A stretch of DNA of 47,143 bases from Enterobacter sp. (lineage in GTDB: Bacteria; Pseudomonadota; Gammaproteobacteria; Enterobacterales; Enterobacteriaceae): the NCBI GenBank assembly GCA_022649305.1, contig JALCNW010000030.1, forward strand, positions 1-47,143. Direction: 5' to 3'. The notes under the pieces were generated by a model. That model had not been told where the DNA came from. It did no database searches and saw only the letters and a list, made by a program, of their open reading frames with translations. The translations under genes were made by a program, and so were the position numbers. Positions 1-8,434 of the stretch are shown here, piece after piece (positions within the stretch are counted from its first letter, which is position 1; each line of letters starts with the position of its first letter).

Positions 1-25
1 CGCCATTTCCAGGTATAGTTTTCCC

Positions 26-45
26 GCTGTCGCAAAATCGACAGC
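26..45 (+). other. Hairpin at the left edge of the P4-like immunity region
   Basis: A perfect 7-bp stem (GCTGTCG at 26-32, CGACAGC at 39-45) closes a 6-base loop. It lies ahead of the P4-like early genes, where the phage P4 leader transcript is controlled by premature termination. No T-run follows, so it is an RNA structure in the leader rather than a clear terminator. The region is cut by the window edge, so its promoter cannot be judged. Confidence 0.4.
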
Positions 46-70
46 CGGAATTGGCGTTCCGTGTAACTTA

Positions 71-508
71 TTGGCGACCTTAGACGCGCCTTGCGTCTTT
101 TTTTACGTCGTAGCTCAGGCACACCCATTTTCCGGGCTGTGGTGTTTGTTTATGCACCGTAGTTCTTTCCAGATAATGGTAGTCCGGGCGGGGCAGCCTT
201 CGGGCTGGCCGGTTTCCAATAAGGCCGGTTACGCCAACCCCGTTCGGGCTACCACCAGTGAAATTGGCGTTTCCGGTGGTAGCAATAACCGCTACTTATT
301 GGAGGCAGCCCTTATGGCTACGATCCTCACCCCGTCACACCCGCAATTTGTCTTCGTGTTTGCCGCCGTTCGTCGCGCAGACCGTAAACCCCGTATCTGT
401 ATGCTCCGCACCGTGGCCGGTAACGAATACGCCGCACGCCGTTCCCTCGTGCGTGATTACGTCCTCTCGTTTGCTGGCCGTCTGCCACTGGCGGAGGTGC
501 ACGCATGA
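71..508 (+). CDS. Ash/Icd-like protein of a P4-like satellite
   Basis: The reading frame combines an Ash-like N-terminal half ([13 protein letters not shown] at about residues 41-53, then IGVSGGSNN) with an Icd-like C-terminal half ([14 protein letters not shown], then [16 protein letters not shown]). Icd-like proteins inhibit host cell division in the P1 family, and P4 has a killing protein at this place. The long form needs a TTG start at 71 and is read through the antisense RNA region. An ATG at 314 follows a strong GGAGG at 301-305 and would give only the 64-residue Icd-like part, which may be the protein actually made. The stop overlaps the next start (ATGA), so the two are probably translationally coupled. 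The identity is good; the start is open. Confidence 0.6.
   Translation: MATLDAPCVFFYVVAQAHPFSGLWCLFMHRSSFQIMVVRAGQPSGWPVSNKAGYANPVRATTSEIGVSGGSNNRYLLEAALMATILTPSHPQFVFVFAAVRRADRKPRICMLRTVAGNEYAARRSLVRDYVLSFAGRLPLAEVHA
183..283 (+). ncRNA. C4/CI-type antisense immunity RNA of a P4-like satellite
   Basis: In phages P1, P7 and P4 a short RNA processed from the early leader (C4 or CI RNA) base-pairs with flanking leader sequences and stops expression of the downstream lysogeny-breaking genes. Seen here: a CAGCC/GGCTG hairpin at 194-207, a perfect CTACCACC/GGTGGTAG hairpin at 249-282, and ACGCCAA at 231-237. The last is complementary to the TTGGCGT core that occurs upstream (about 51-57) and again at 264-270. 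That matches the seqA-seqB-seqC arrangement known from P4. The RNA ends are estimated, and the long reading frame from 71 runs through it. Confidence 0.6.
301..316 (+). promoter_or_regulatory. Strong internal ribosome binding site and alternative start
   Basis: GGAGG at 301-305 stands 8 bases before ATG at 314, in frame with the longer TTG-initiated frame. It directly follows the antisense RNA hairpins, where a P4 leader would end. It favours a 64-residue Icd-like protein as the main product. Confidence 0.55.
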
Positions 509-732
509 AACACCCCGCGATCACCCTGAAAGACCTCGAATGCCTTGAGCACCTGCGCAACGTCGGCCAGCTCGTCAGCGACCTGTCACAGGCGCAGGAC
601 AGCACCACCATTTGCCGCGACCCGGCGCAGCGTTTGCAGCTCACCTCTGTGGTGTACCTGATGACCGTTCAGCTCGACGGCGTGGTCGAGCGCTGCAACC
701 AGCGCTGGCTGACCGGGGAGGCTAACGCATGA
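505..732 (+). CDS. Derepression-like (epsilon-type) small satellite protein
   Basis: A 75-residue protein that fits the small gene upstream of cnr and alpha in P4-like satellites, commonly named derepression protein. P4 epsilon binds the helper phage P2 repressor and turns on helper genes. This protein carries the run [17 protein letters not shown] at about residues 45-61 and no membrane segment. It overlaps its neighbours on both sides by ATGA junctions (505-508 and 729-732), so the three small genes form one tightly coupled early operon leading to alpha. It is shorter than the P4 protein, so equivalence of function is inferred from position. Confidence 0.6.
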   Translation: MKHPAITLKDLECLEHLRNVGQLVSDLSQAQDSTTICRDPAQRLQLTSVVYLMTVQLDGVVERCNQRWLTGEANA

Positions 733-1049
733 AAAAGCCCTTACCGCCTGTATTACGTGCAGCCCTGTATCGCCGTGCCGTGGCCTGCGCCTGGCTTAAT
801 TTGTGCGAACGTCAGCACCGCTACCCGCAGCTCACGCTCGATGCGCTGGAAAGCGCGATTGCCGCCGAGCTGGAGGGTTTTTATCTGCGCCAGCACGGCG
901 AGGAAAAAGGCCGTCAGATTGCCTGTGCGCTGCTCGAAGATTTAATGGAAACCGGTCCACTGAAAGCCGCGCCGTCGCTGTCCTTTCTCGGGATGGCCGT
1001 CATGGATGAACTCTGCGCCCGTCATATCGCCGCGCCGGTTGTGCACTGA
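729..1049 (+). CDS. cnr: Cnr-like copy number control protein of P4-like satellite
   Basis: A 106-residue protein, the length known for P4 Cnr, encoded immediately upstream of alpha as in P4. Cnr limits satellite replication by binding the alpha protein and changing its affinity for ori and crr, so plasmid-state copy number stays in check. The C-terminal run [20 protein letters not shown] (about residues 70-89) looks like the conserved part. The start overlaps the upstream stop and the stop lies 14 bases before alpha. The assignment rests on length, position and sequence recall; no alignment could be run. Confidence 0.7.
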   Translation: MKKPLPPVLRAALYRRAVACAWLNLCERQHRYPQLTLDALESAIAAELEGFYLRQHGEEKGRQIACALLEDLMETGPLKAAPSLSFLGMAVMDELCARHIAAPVVH

Positions 1050-1063
1050 GGGGGAAAATAACG

Positions 1064-3397
1064 ATGAAAATGAACGTAACCGAAACTGTAAAACAGGCGT
1101 GCGGCCACTGGCCGCGCATTCTTCCGGCGCTGGGCGTGCCGGTCATCAAAAACCGTCATCAGGCGTGTCCGGTGTGTGGTGGCTCTGACCGCTTTCGTTT
1201 TGACGATAAAGAGGGGCGCGGGACATGGTTCTGCAACCAGTGCGGTGCGGGTGACGGGCTGAAACTGGTTGAAAAGGTGTTCGGCGTGTCGGCCTCTGAG
1301 GCCGCCGGGAAGGTGAGCGCCCTGACCGGCAGTCTGCCGCCGGTTACTGAGGACATTATTGCCGCCGTTGAGGCCGAAACCGACGCCAGCCGCAAAGCTG
1401 CCGCGACACTTGCGGTCTCACTGATGGAGAAAACCCGCCCGGCCACCGGCAACGCCTACCTGACCCGCAAGGGCTTTCCTGCGCTCGAATGCCTGACGCT
1501 GACCACCACGCACAAAACCGGTGGTGTGACCTACCGTGCCGGTGATGCGGTCGTGCCGCTGCAGGACGAGACCGGCGTGCTGGTTAACGTTCAGCTCATT
1601 AACGCTGACGGCCTCAAACGCACCCTGAAAGGCGGTCAGGTAAAAGGGGCATGCCATATCATCGAAGGGAAAAAAGAGGCGGGGAAACGCCTGTGGATAG
1701 CGGAGGGCTATGCGACCGCACTCACCGTGCATCACCTGACCGGCGAAACGGTCATGGTGGCGCTGTCGTCCGTGAACCTTCTTTCTCTGGCGAGCCTTGC
1801 CCGTCTGAAACACCCGGCCTGTCAGATTGTCCTCGCCGCCGACCGCGACCTCAGCGGCGACGGCCAGACGAAAGCCGCAGCAGCCGCACAGGCCTGTGAG
1901 GGAATCGTTGCCCTCCCGCCGGTGTTCGGTGACTGGAATGATGCGTTTATGCAGCAGGGGGAAGACGCCACGCGCAAAGCGATTTACGGTGCCATCCGGC
2001 CAGCGGCGCAAAGCCCGTTCGACACCATGAGCGAGGCGGAATTTACCGCCATGAGTACCAGTGAAAAGGCGATGCGGGTGCATGAGCATTACGGCGAAGC
2101 GCTGGCCGTGGATGCCAACGGCCAGCTCCTGTCCCGCTATGACGCCGGGACATGGAAAATTATCCCGCCGTCGGATTTTGCACGCGACGTGGCCGGGCTG
2201 TTCCAGCGACTGCGCGCCCCGTTCTCGTCGGGAAGAATTGCCTCCGTGGTCGACACCCTGAAACTGATTATTCCCCAGCAAGCTGCACCGGCGCGTCGTC
2301 TGATTGGTTTTCGCAACGGCGTGCTCGATACCCTCACCGGCGTATTCAGTCCGCACAGCAAATCGCACTGGTTGCGTACCCTGTGCGACGTGGACTTTAC
2401 CCCGCCGGTGGAAGGCGAAACGCTGGAAACCCACGCGCCAAATTTCTGGCGCTGGCTCGACCGTGCGGCCAGCGGAAACGCTGACAAACGTGACGTGATA
2501 CTCGCTGCCCTGTTTATGGTGCTGGCGAACCGCTACGACTGGCAGCTCTTTCTCGAAGTCACCGGCCCCGGCGGGAGCGGAAAAAGTATTCTGGCTGAAA
2601 TTGCGACCCTGCTCGCCGGGGAGGACAACGCCACGTCAGCGACCATCGAGACGCTGGAATCACCCCGTGAACGCGCGGCGCTGATTGGCTTCTCGCTGAT
2701 ACGCCTGCCTGACCAGGAGAAATGGAGCGGGGACGGCGCAGGACTTAAGGCCATCACCGGCGGCGATGCCGTGTCAGTTGACCCGAAATACCGCGACGCC
2801 TATTCGGCCTATATCCCGGCGGTGATTCTGGCCGTGAATAATAACCCGATGCGCTTCACCGACCGCAGCGGCGGCGTGTCCCGTCGCCGTGTCATTATTC
2901 ATTTTCCGGAGCAAATCGCGCCGGAGGAGCGCGACCCGCAGCTTAAGGACAAAATCGCACGCGAACTGGCCGTCATTGTGCGCCAGCTTATGCAGCAGTT
3001 CAGCGACCCGATGACCGCGCGCACGTTGCTCCAGTCTCAACAGAATTCTGACGAGGCACTCAGCATCAAGCGGGACGCTGACCCGACATTCGATTTTTGC
3101 GGCTATCTGGAGGCGCTGCCGCAGACGAACGGGATGTTTATGGGGAATGCCAATATCATCCCGCGACAGCCACGTAACTATCTTTATCACGCCTATCTGG
3201 TCTATATGGAGGCGAACGGCTACAAGCATGTGCTGAGCCTGAAAATGTTCGGGCTGGGGCTGCCGATGATGCTGAAAGAGTACGGGATGAACTACGAGAA
3301 GCGGCACACCAAACAGGGGACGCAAACCAACCTGACGCTCAGGGAAGACAGCAACGGCGACTGGCTGCCGAAGTGCGACGAAACCGCAGCGACATAA
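1064..3397 (+). CDS. P4-type alpha protein: primase, helicase and origin-binding replication initiator
   Basis: At 777 residues it matches P4 alpha exactly in length. The N-terminal primase part has a zinc-binding set at C35, C38, C57 and C60 (CPVCGG and CNQCGAGDG). The primase active-site motif EGYAT starts at E214, the residue known to be essential in P4 alpha. A helicase domain follows, with Walker A GPGGSGKS at 501-508. The C-terminal quarter should bind the iterons in ori and crr, and crr-like repeats lie directly downstream. A GGGGGAAA ribosome site precedes the ATG at 1064. The gene is intact with no frameshift, so replication initiation may still work even though the rest of the element is outside the window or lost. 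Confidence 0.93.
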   Translation: MKMNVTETVKQACGHWPRILPALGVPVIKNRHQACPVCGGSDRFRFDDKEGRGTWFCNQCGAGDGLKLVEKVFGVSASEAAGKVSALTGSLPPVTEDIIAAVEAETDASRKAAATLAVSLMEKTRPATGNAYLTRKGFPALECLTLTTTHKTGGVTYRAGDAVVPLQDETGVLVNVQLINADGLKRTLKGGQVKGACHIIEGKKEAGKRLWIAEGYATALTVHHLTGETVMVALSSVNLLSLASLARLKHPACQIVLAADRDLSGDGQTKAAAAAQACEGIVALPPVFGDWNDAFMQQGEDATRKAIYGAIRPAAQSPFDTMSEAEFTAMSTSEKAMRVHEHYGEALAVDANGQLLSRYDAGTWKIIPPSDFARDVAGLFQRLRAPFSSGRIASVVDTLKLIIPQQAAPARRLIGFRNGVLDTLTGVFSPHSKSHWLRTLCDVDFTPPVEGETLETHAPNFWRWLDRAASGNADKRDVILAALFMVLANRYDWQLFLEVTGPGGSGKSILAEIATLLAGEDNATSATIETLESPRERAALIGFSLIRLPDQEKWSGDGAGLKAITGGDAVSVDPKYRDAYSAYIPAVILAVNNNPMRFTDRSGGVSRRRVIIHFPEQIAPEERDPQLKDKIARELAVIVRQLMQQFSDPMTARTLLQSQQNSDEALSIKRDADPTFDFCGYLEALPQTNGMFMGNANIIPRQPRNYLYHAYLVYMEANGYKHVLSLKMFGLGLPMMLKEYGMNYEKRHTKQGTQTNLTLREDSNGDWLPKCDETAAT

Positions 3398-3404
3398 CCC
3401 ACTC

Positions 3405-3428
3405 AGACCGGCAATCGCCGGTCTTTTT
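3405..3428 (+). terminator. Rho-independent terminator of the alpha operon
   Basis: A perfect 8-bp stem AGACCGGC (3405-3412) and GCCGGTCT (3417-3424) with an AATC loop is followed by TTTTAT, 8 bases after the alpha stop codon. Confidence 0.8.
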
Positions 3429-3446
3429 ATATCTGATTATCCTGCC

Positions 3447-3708
3447 GGGTGAACAATCGACTGTTCACCCTTCACCATCTGTTCACCTCTTAACACTTTG
3501 AAATTACTGTATAAAAATGGAAGGTAAACAGAGTGAACAGTAAAACCTAAAAAAACTTATTACCCCCCCTCGTAGCCTGACCCGGCGCATCCTGAGCGCA
3601 CAAAAATCACAAAAGTGAAGAGTCGACTGTTCACTCTTCACCAACTCATCACCACTTAACATCATGATTTAAAATGGGAAATCATCGAGGTGAACAGTGT
3701 GAACAGTT
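3447..3708. repeat. crr-like cis replication region: two iteron blocks for alpha
   Basis: P4 needs, besides its origin, a cis region called crr made of two direct repeats of about 120 bp downstream of alpha, each carrying alpha-binding iterons (TGTTCACC or its complement). Here block 1 (3447-3540) has GGTGAACA at 3448-3455, TGTTCACC at 3462-3469 and 3480-3487, and GTGAACAG at 3533-3540. Block 2 (3616-3708) has TGTTCACT at 3628-3635, GGTGAACA at 3689-3696 and GTGAACAG at about 3699-3706. The blocks share the order TCGACTGTTCAC, CTTCACCA, CACTT or CTCTTAACA, then paired GTGAACAG at the end. Spacing and orientation match P4 crr well. Confidence 0.8.
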
Positions 3709-3885
3709 AAATACAAAAAAAGATTTTATAGGCATGACAATCGCTGCAATGTTGAGAAAAAGTAAGGTGTTTCCCCACAACCAAAATGTTAATCCTTGAT
3801 AAGAATCTCAATAATCGATTTATCACTATGCTAAATAAATATTTCTTTAAGGTGTTAGGTCGCCACAAAACAAGGAATCATTCAA

Positions 3886-4698
3886 ATGGATGATGAAAAT
3901 TTCGATATCATTAATGTCAGGAATGAAATAGACAGTTTAAATCCTTCCAATAAAAAGAGATTAGCGGAACAGTTTGCTCTTGCTGCATTAGGAAGCATAC
4001 CTTGGATAGGGGGTTTTTTAGGTGCAGTAGCAAATTTCAAGAGTGAAGAAGGTAACATCAAGTTAAATTTATTACAGACTAAGTGGCTTGAGGAGCACCA
4101 TAAAAAACTTGAAAATTTAAACACAACATTAAATGTTATAGCTAAAAGATTTGAACAACTAGGTGATGACATTAATGAAAGACTTGAATCTGAAGAATAT
4201 CTTGATTTAGTACGCAAAAGTTTCCGGGTATGGAACGATGCAGATACTGATGAAAAAAGACGTTTAGTGTCTAATATGATAACGAATGCCGTAAGTTCAA
4301 AAATATGTTCTGATGATATTATTCGTCTTTTTATCGATTGGCTAAATATTTATCATGAAGTACATTTTCAAGTTATTAGGATTATTTATCAAAATCCCGG
4401 CATCACGCGCTATGACATATGGATGCAACTACATGAAAGCATTCCGCGCGAAGACTCTGCTGAGGCTGATCTTTATAAAATGTTAATCAGAGACCTTTCA
4501 ACTGGAGGCGTTATCAGGCAAGCACGTAATACCAATGAGGATGGGCACTTCCTGAAGCAAAGACAAGTCACGCAGGTCAAAAGAGGGACATCGACGCTTG
4601 AATCTGCCTTCGAGAACACAAAGCCTTACGTTCTAACAGAACTAGGGAAGCAATTTGTACACTACACAATGAATGAAGTAGTGACCAAGCTGGATTGA
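3886..4698 (+). CDS. Unknown 270-residue cargo protein between crr and the att-like site
   Basis: I do not recognise this family. The gene is far richer in A+T than alpha next to it, a sign of separate origin. Visible parts: a charged N-terminus; a glycine- and proline-containing hydrophobic segment at about residues 32-51 (around IPWIGGFLGAV) that could insert in a membrane; a helical, probably coiled-coil stretch at about 60-110; a segment at about 109-150 rich in charged residues (VRKSFRVWNDADTDEKRR); and a C-terminal part that resembles a winged helix (RYDIWMQLHESI, then LIRDLSTGGVIRQA). It stands alone, with its own upstream AT-rich region and a long hairpin right after its stop. P4-like satellites carry single-gene phage-defence cargo, so a defence effector is a reasonable guess, but nothing in the sequence proves it. 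Confidence 0.75.
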   Translation: MDDENFDIINVRNEIDSLNPSNKKRLAEQFALAALGSIPWIGGFLGAVANFKSEEGNIKLNLLQTKWLEEHHKKLENLNTTLNVIAKRFEQLGDDINERLESEEYLDLVRKSFRVWNDADTDEKRRLVSNMITNAVSSKICSDDIIRLFIDWLNIYHEVHFQVIRIIYQNPGITRYDIWMQLHESIPREDSAEADLYKMLIRDLSTGGVIRQARNTNEDGHFLKQRQVTQVKRGTSTLESAFENTKPYVLTELGKQFVHYTMNEVVTKLD

Positions 4699-4707
4699 GT
4701 CGGAGTT

Positions 4708-4750
4708 GCATTGCTATACACTGTGCCAAAGCACATGTGTATAGCAATGC
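4708..4750. repeat. Very long hairpin downstream of the cargo gene
   Basis: GCATTGCTATACAC (4708-4721) pairs with GTGTATAGCAATGC (4737-4750), and inside it TGTGC (4722-4726) pairs with GCACA (4731-4735) around a CAAA loop, leaving one unpaired T at 4736. The 19 paired positions are perfect. No T-run follows. It starts 10 bases after the cargo gene stop and could end or protect the transcript, or be a protein-binding site near att. Confidence 0.7.
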
Positions 4751-4812
4751 GTATAAACAGATTTCTCAATATAAAAAATATCAATATAAAACAACGCCTT
4801 GTGAAATAAAAT

Positions 4813-4833
4813 GGATTCCTGTGATCTCCGCCA
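4813..4833 (+). other. Attachment-site remnant resembling the 3' end of selC tRNA
   Basis: ATTCCTGTGATCTCCGCCA here closely matches the 3' end of E. coli selC (ACTCCTGTGATCTTCCGCCA), differing by one base change and one missing T. P4-like elements such as phiR73 integrate in selC and leave such a tRNA 3' end as the att core. It lies at the crr end of the P4-like element and directly before an integrase remnant, the two places where att is expected. No second copy was found in the window. The identification also fits the genes downstream, which flank selC in E. coli. Confidence 0.6.
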
Positions 4834-4903
4834 ATTAGCCCCTCCTGAACTCCACTGCCTCAAGTAAATCCCCTATAATACCTGCAATTACTGCTAATTA
4901 TGT

Positions 4904-5209
4904 TCTCCCGAGGTTTCTCTCGCTCAAGCACGCGAAAAGCGTGAAGCTGCGAAAAAGTTACTATCTACTGGAAGCGATCCCGGAGAGCTAAAGAAAGCAG
5001 AGAAAATCGCTCAAAAACTTAACTACGAAAATACCTTCGAAGCTATTGCCCGTGAATGGCATCAGCTGAGAGCCGATCGTTGGTCATTACGTTATCGCGA
5101 TAAAATTATTGAGCGGCTCAAATCATCATGCTTACAGGGGTACGAACTCAGGAATTACGTTTTGCCCGCTGGGAGGATATTAATTTTGAAAAGCGGATTT
5201 GGGAGATCC
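4904..5209 (+). pseudogene. int: Tyrosine integrase remnant (P4/phiR73 type), internally deleted
   Basis: Two in-frame pieces of a P4-type integrase are visible. Piece 1 (about 4904-5127) reads SPEVSLAQAREKREAAKKLL, then NTFEAIAREWHQLRADRWS and YRDKIIERLK: the arm- and core-binding regions. Piece 2 (5128-5209) reads LTGVRTQELRFARWEDINF, the start of the catalytic domain with its first conserved Arg region. They are in different frames; roughly 100 or more residues between them are missing, as are the N-terminus and the C-terminal catalytic His and Tyr. An IS element cuts the gene at 5210. It starts just inside the att-like sequence and points rightwards, so it belonged to an element lying to the right, not to the satellite that carries alpha. 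Confidence 0.8.
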
Positions 5210-6027
<818 letters not shown>

Positions 6028-6247
6028 TGTAGATTCAATCTGTCAACGCAACACCCCTTTCAATTACCTCTTTCGGTGTTTTGAACTTCAGTGTTTTTCT
6101 CGGTCTGTTGTTTAGCTGAGCTGCAACCTGATCCAGCTCATGTTGAGTATATTGGGCAAGGCATGTCTTTTTGGGAAAGTACTGACGAATTAGCCCATTA
6201 GTGTTCTCGTTTGTTCCCCGCTGCCAGGGACTCTGAGGATCGCAGAA
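6028..6247 (-). mobile_element. IS30 remnant: right end and transposase C-terminus
   Basis: TGTAGATTCAATCTGTCAAC at 6028 is the IS30 terminal sequence. Behind it on the minus strand lies a truncated transposase tail, starting FCDPQSPWQRGTNENTNG, with KFKTPKEVIERGVALTD before a stop at 6035. Only about 70 residues remain, including the last catalytic region (NEN). The rest of IS30 is missing at about 6248, so a deletion joined this end to unrelated sequence. Confidence 0.85.
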
Positions 6248-6511
6248 TTAAATTAATGCGGGCGGCAACGTTCCCTCTGATTCAAGGAAAGCGTTTTTCG
6301 ACCCACTAAATTCACGCCGGGTGTAAAAGGTGGCGTCGGAAATGGCTTGCTAACGGCAGAGGATTGACAAAGAGAGAATAAGGGAGAAAAGCGTCGTTAG
6401 ATTTTGAAAAACCGGGGGTATTTAACACATTCTATCTTTTGCATACCGCGCGAGTAATGCTGTGCCATTATTTTAGGTACCACGCAAACCCGGCAGACAA
6501 GGAGCCTGGCG
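6248..6511. other. Unassigned stretch between IS30 debris and the hydrolase gene
   Basis: No gene or structure is convincing here. The last bases hold the AAGGAG ribosome site of the hydrolase gene (about 6499-6504). Confidence 0.4.
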
Positions 6512-7969
6512 TTGAAATTCTTAAGATGGTTCAAACGTATTGTTTTATCCCTTGTTTTGTTGGCTATCGGCGCGATGGCTCTACGTCTTTATAACATTCA
6601 GCGCGGACCGGACCTGCAACTCTGGCATATCTATGTTCCTCATGAGATGGACGCTGACGAAATAGACAAAGCAGACTGGAACCATTACCTGAAGGTTGAG
6701 GATTCTCTTTTCAGAGAAGTTAAACTCAATGTCACGGGCAAGCTGGATGCTCAACAGCAAACGGAACTCAATCGCTATTATTCCGGCAGCCCCATTTATC
6801 CTGACAGATTTCAGACTAACTGGAATCGCTCTTACATTATGTTTCCTGATGCCAGACCCAAAGGTGTCGTGGTGATGCTGCATGGTTTAACCGATACCCC
6901 GTACAGTCTGCGACATATTGCAGAGAATTATCGTCAGCATGGATATATTGCTGTTGGTATCAGATTACCGGCGCATGGTACGGTCCCTGCAGCCTTGACG
7001 AATGTGACATGGCAGGACTGGCTGGCCGCGACGCGCCTTGCCGTCAGAGAAGCCAAAAAGTTAGCGGGTAATGATGTGCCGATGCATATTGTCGGATTTT
7101 CCAATGGCGGTGCTCTTGCAGTGAAATACACGCTGGACGCTCTGAATGATCCCCGTCTGGCAAAACCCCAGCGCTTGATCCTGATTTCACCGATGATTGG
7201 AATTACGAGTTTCGCGCGTTTTTCAGGTGTTGCGGGCTGGCCATCATTTCTGCCCGCGTTTGCGAAAGCAGCCTGGCTAAACATCATGCCAGAGTTCAAT
7301 CCGTTTAAATATAATTCATTCCCGACGAATGCCGCCCGGCAGTCTTTCCTGCTGACCAGTGCGCTGCAAACCCAGATTGCGACTGATTCACGAAACAAAA
7401 AACTAGACCAGTTACCGCCAATAATGACATTTCAGTCGGCAATGGACTCCACCGTCAGTGCCCGAGCGGTCATCACAGCGTTATATAACCGTTTGCCGGA
7501 TAACCACAGCGAGGTGGTTTTATTCGATTTGAACCATGCCGTCAGGTTTAATGCGCTATTGAGGAGATCTTCTTACACCGCGCTGTCGAGATTACTCCCG
7601 ACGCCCCCGCGTCGATACGACACAACAATAATCACGAATGTCACTGCGGGCAGCACAGAGATGGAAATCCGCACGATGCCAGCGGGTCAAACAGAACAGA
7701 CCGTAGAAAAAATGGGGCTGCGCTATTTGCCGGACGTTTACTCACTCTCTCATGTTGCCCTGCCTTTCCCTCTGACTGACTCCCTGTATGGCCGCTATCC
7801 TGAACCACAGAATCAATACGGTATTAGTCTGGGGACCTTTGCCGCGCGTGGTGAACGCGCGGTATTAATCGTCGGACTTGATTCTCTTATGCGCCAGTCT
7901 TCAAATCCCTTCTACCCTTATATGATTAAGCGTATCAATGAAGGCATAGATACCCGAACCGGGGAATAA
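6512..7969 (+). CDS. Membrane-anchored alpha/beta hydrolase
   Basis: A 485-residue protein with an N-terminal membrane anchor (residues about 8-25) and then a periplasm-facing alpha/beta hydrolase fold. Visible motifs: oxyanion HG at 124-125 (VVVMLHGLTDTP), nucleophile elbow GFSNGG with Ser197, a likely Asp312 (SAMDSTVS) and His342 (DLNHAVRF), together a full catalytic triad. A C-terminal stretch of about 130 residues follows the fold and is not recognised. Substrate is unknown; esterase or lysophospholipase-like activity is possible. The TTG at 6512 is chosen because AAGGAG precedes it and no ATG lies before the anchor. It converges on the lipoprotein gene that follows. Confidence 0.75.
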   Translation: MKFLRWFKRIVLSLVLLAIGAMALRLYNIQRGPDLQLWHIYVPHEMDADEIDKADWNHYLKVEDSLFREVKLNVTGKLDAQQQTELNRYYSGSPIYPDRFQTNWNRSYIMFPDARPKGVVVMLHGLTDTPYSLRHIAENYRQHGYIAVGIRLPAHGTVPAALTNVTWQDWLAATRLAVREAKKLAGNDVPMHIVGFSNGGALAVKYTLDALNDPRLAKPQRLILISPMIGITSFARFSGVAGWPSFLPAFAKAAWLNIMPEFNPFKYNSFPTNAARQSFLLTSALQTQIATDSRNKKLDQLPPIMTFQSAMDSTVSARAVITALYNRLPDNHSEVVLFDLNHAVRFNALLRRSSYTALSRLLPTPPRRYDTTIITNVTAGSTEMEIRTMPAGQTEQTVEKMGLRYLPDVYSLSHVALPFPLTDSLYGRYPEPQNQYGISLGTFAARGERAVLIVGLDSLMRQSSNPFYPYMIKRINEGIDTRTGE

Positions 7970-8434
7970 TTAGCGAGGTGACACCGTCGTTTGTCCGCCC
8001 GCGGATGATATTGCCACCCTTTGTCCGGCGGAGAAGCGGGTTGGCCCCTGGCGTTGCACCACCATAAGCATGCGTCCGTCATCCAGACGAATCTCAAGCT
8101 CCACGCCCTGGACAAGATTCATGCGCCCTTGTACGCCCTGCCCAGCCATTCCCCCGGCGACAACTCCAGTTGCCGTCGTCAGTCTGCGACCAGAACCTCC
8201 GCCTATCGTACTCCCTGCCAGACCTCCGAGAACACCACCGGCCACCGCTCCCAGGGCATTATTTTCATCACCCGCCTGAATTTGCACGGCACGAACGTGA
8301 ACTAACGTGCCGTAATATACCTGCTGTACACGACCTGCAGTGGAGGCTGAATGAACATCCCCGGAAAGAGTGCTTGTGTTGGTACACCCCACAAGACCTA
8401 AGGTAATAATAATCACGCAGTGTCTGAATAACAT
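7970..8434 (-). CDS. Glycine-zipper outer membrane lipoprotein (SlyB/Pcp-like)
   Basis: A 154-residue lipoprotein. The signal peptide ends in the lipobox LVGC, so Cys18 or near would be acylated. A glycine zipper of the 17 kDa surface antigen type follows (GAVAGGVLGGLAGSTIGGG, then VVAGGMAGQG), then a C-terminal beta domain like that of SlyB and PcpL. Such proteins sit in the outer membrane and are often induced under envelope stress. The ATG at 8434 is chosen because GGAG lies just upstream and the signal peptide follows at once; a longer frame to 8518 adds residues that do not look like a signal. It ends 1 base from the hydrolase stop, tail to tail. Confidence 0.8.
   Translation of the reverse strand: MLFRHCVIIITLGLVGCTNTSTLSGDVHSASTAGRVQQVYYGTLVHVRAVQIQAGDENNALGAVAGGVLGGLAGSTIGGGSGRRLTTATGVVAGGMAGQGVQGRMNLVQGVELEIRLDDGRMLMVVQRQGPTRFSAGQRVAISSAGGQTTVSPR

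Noticed and set aside
1418..2434. Long minus-strand open frame inside alpha
   Set aside because: It is a shadow of the GC-rich alpha gene; its translation has no domain and low-complexity composition.
3755..3790. Possible P2/P4 cos site near GGTGTTTCCCCAC
   Set aside because: Only a partial resemblance to the reverse complement of the P2 cohesive end. In P4 prophages cos lies between psu and gop, not between crr and att.
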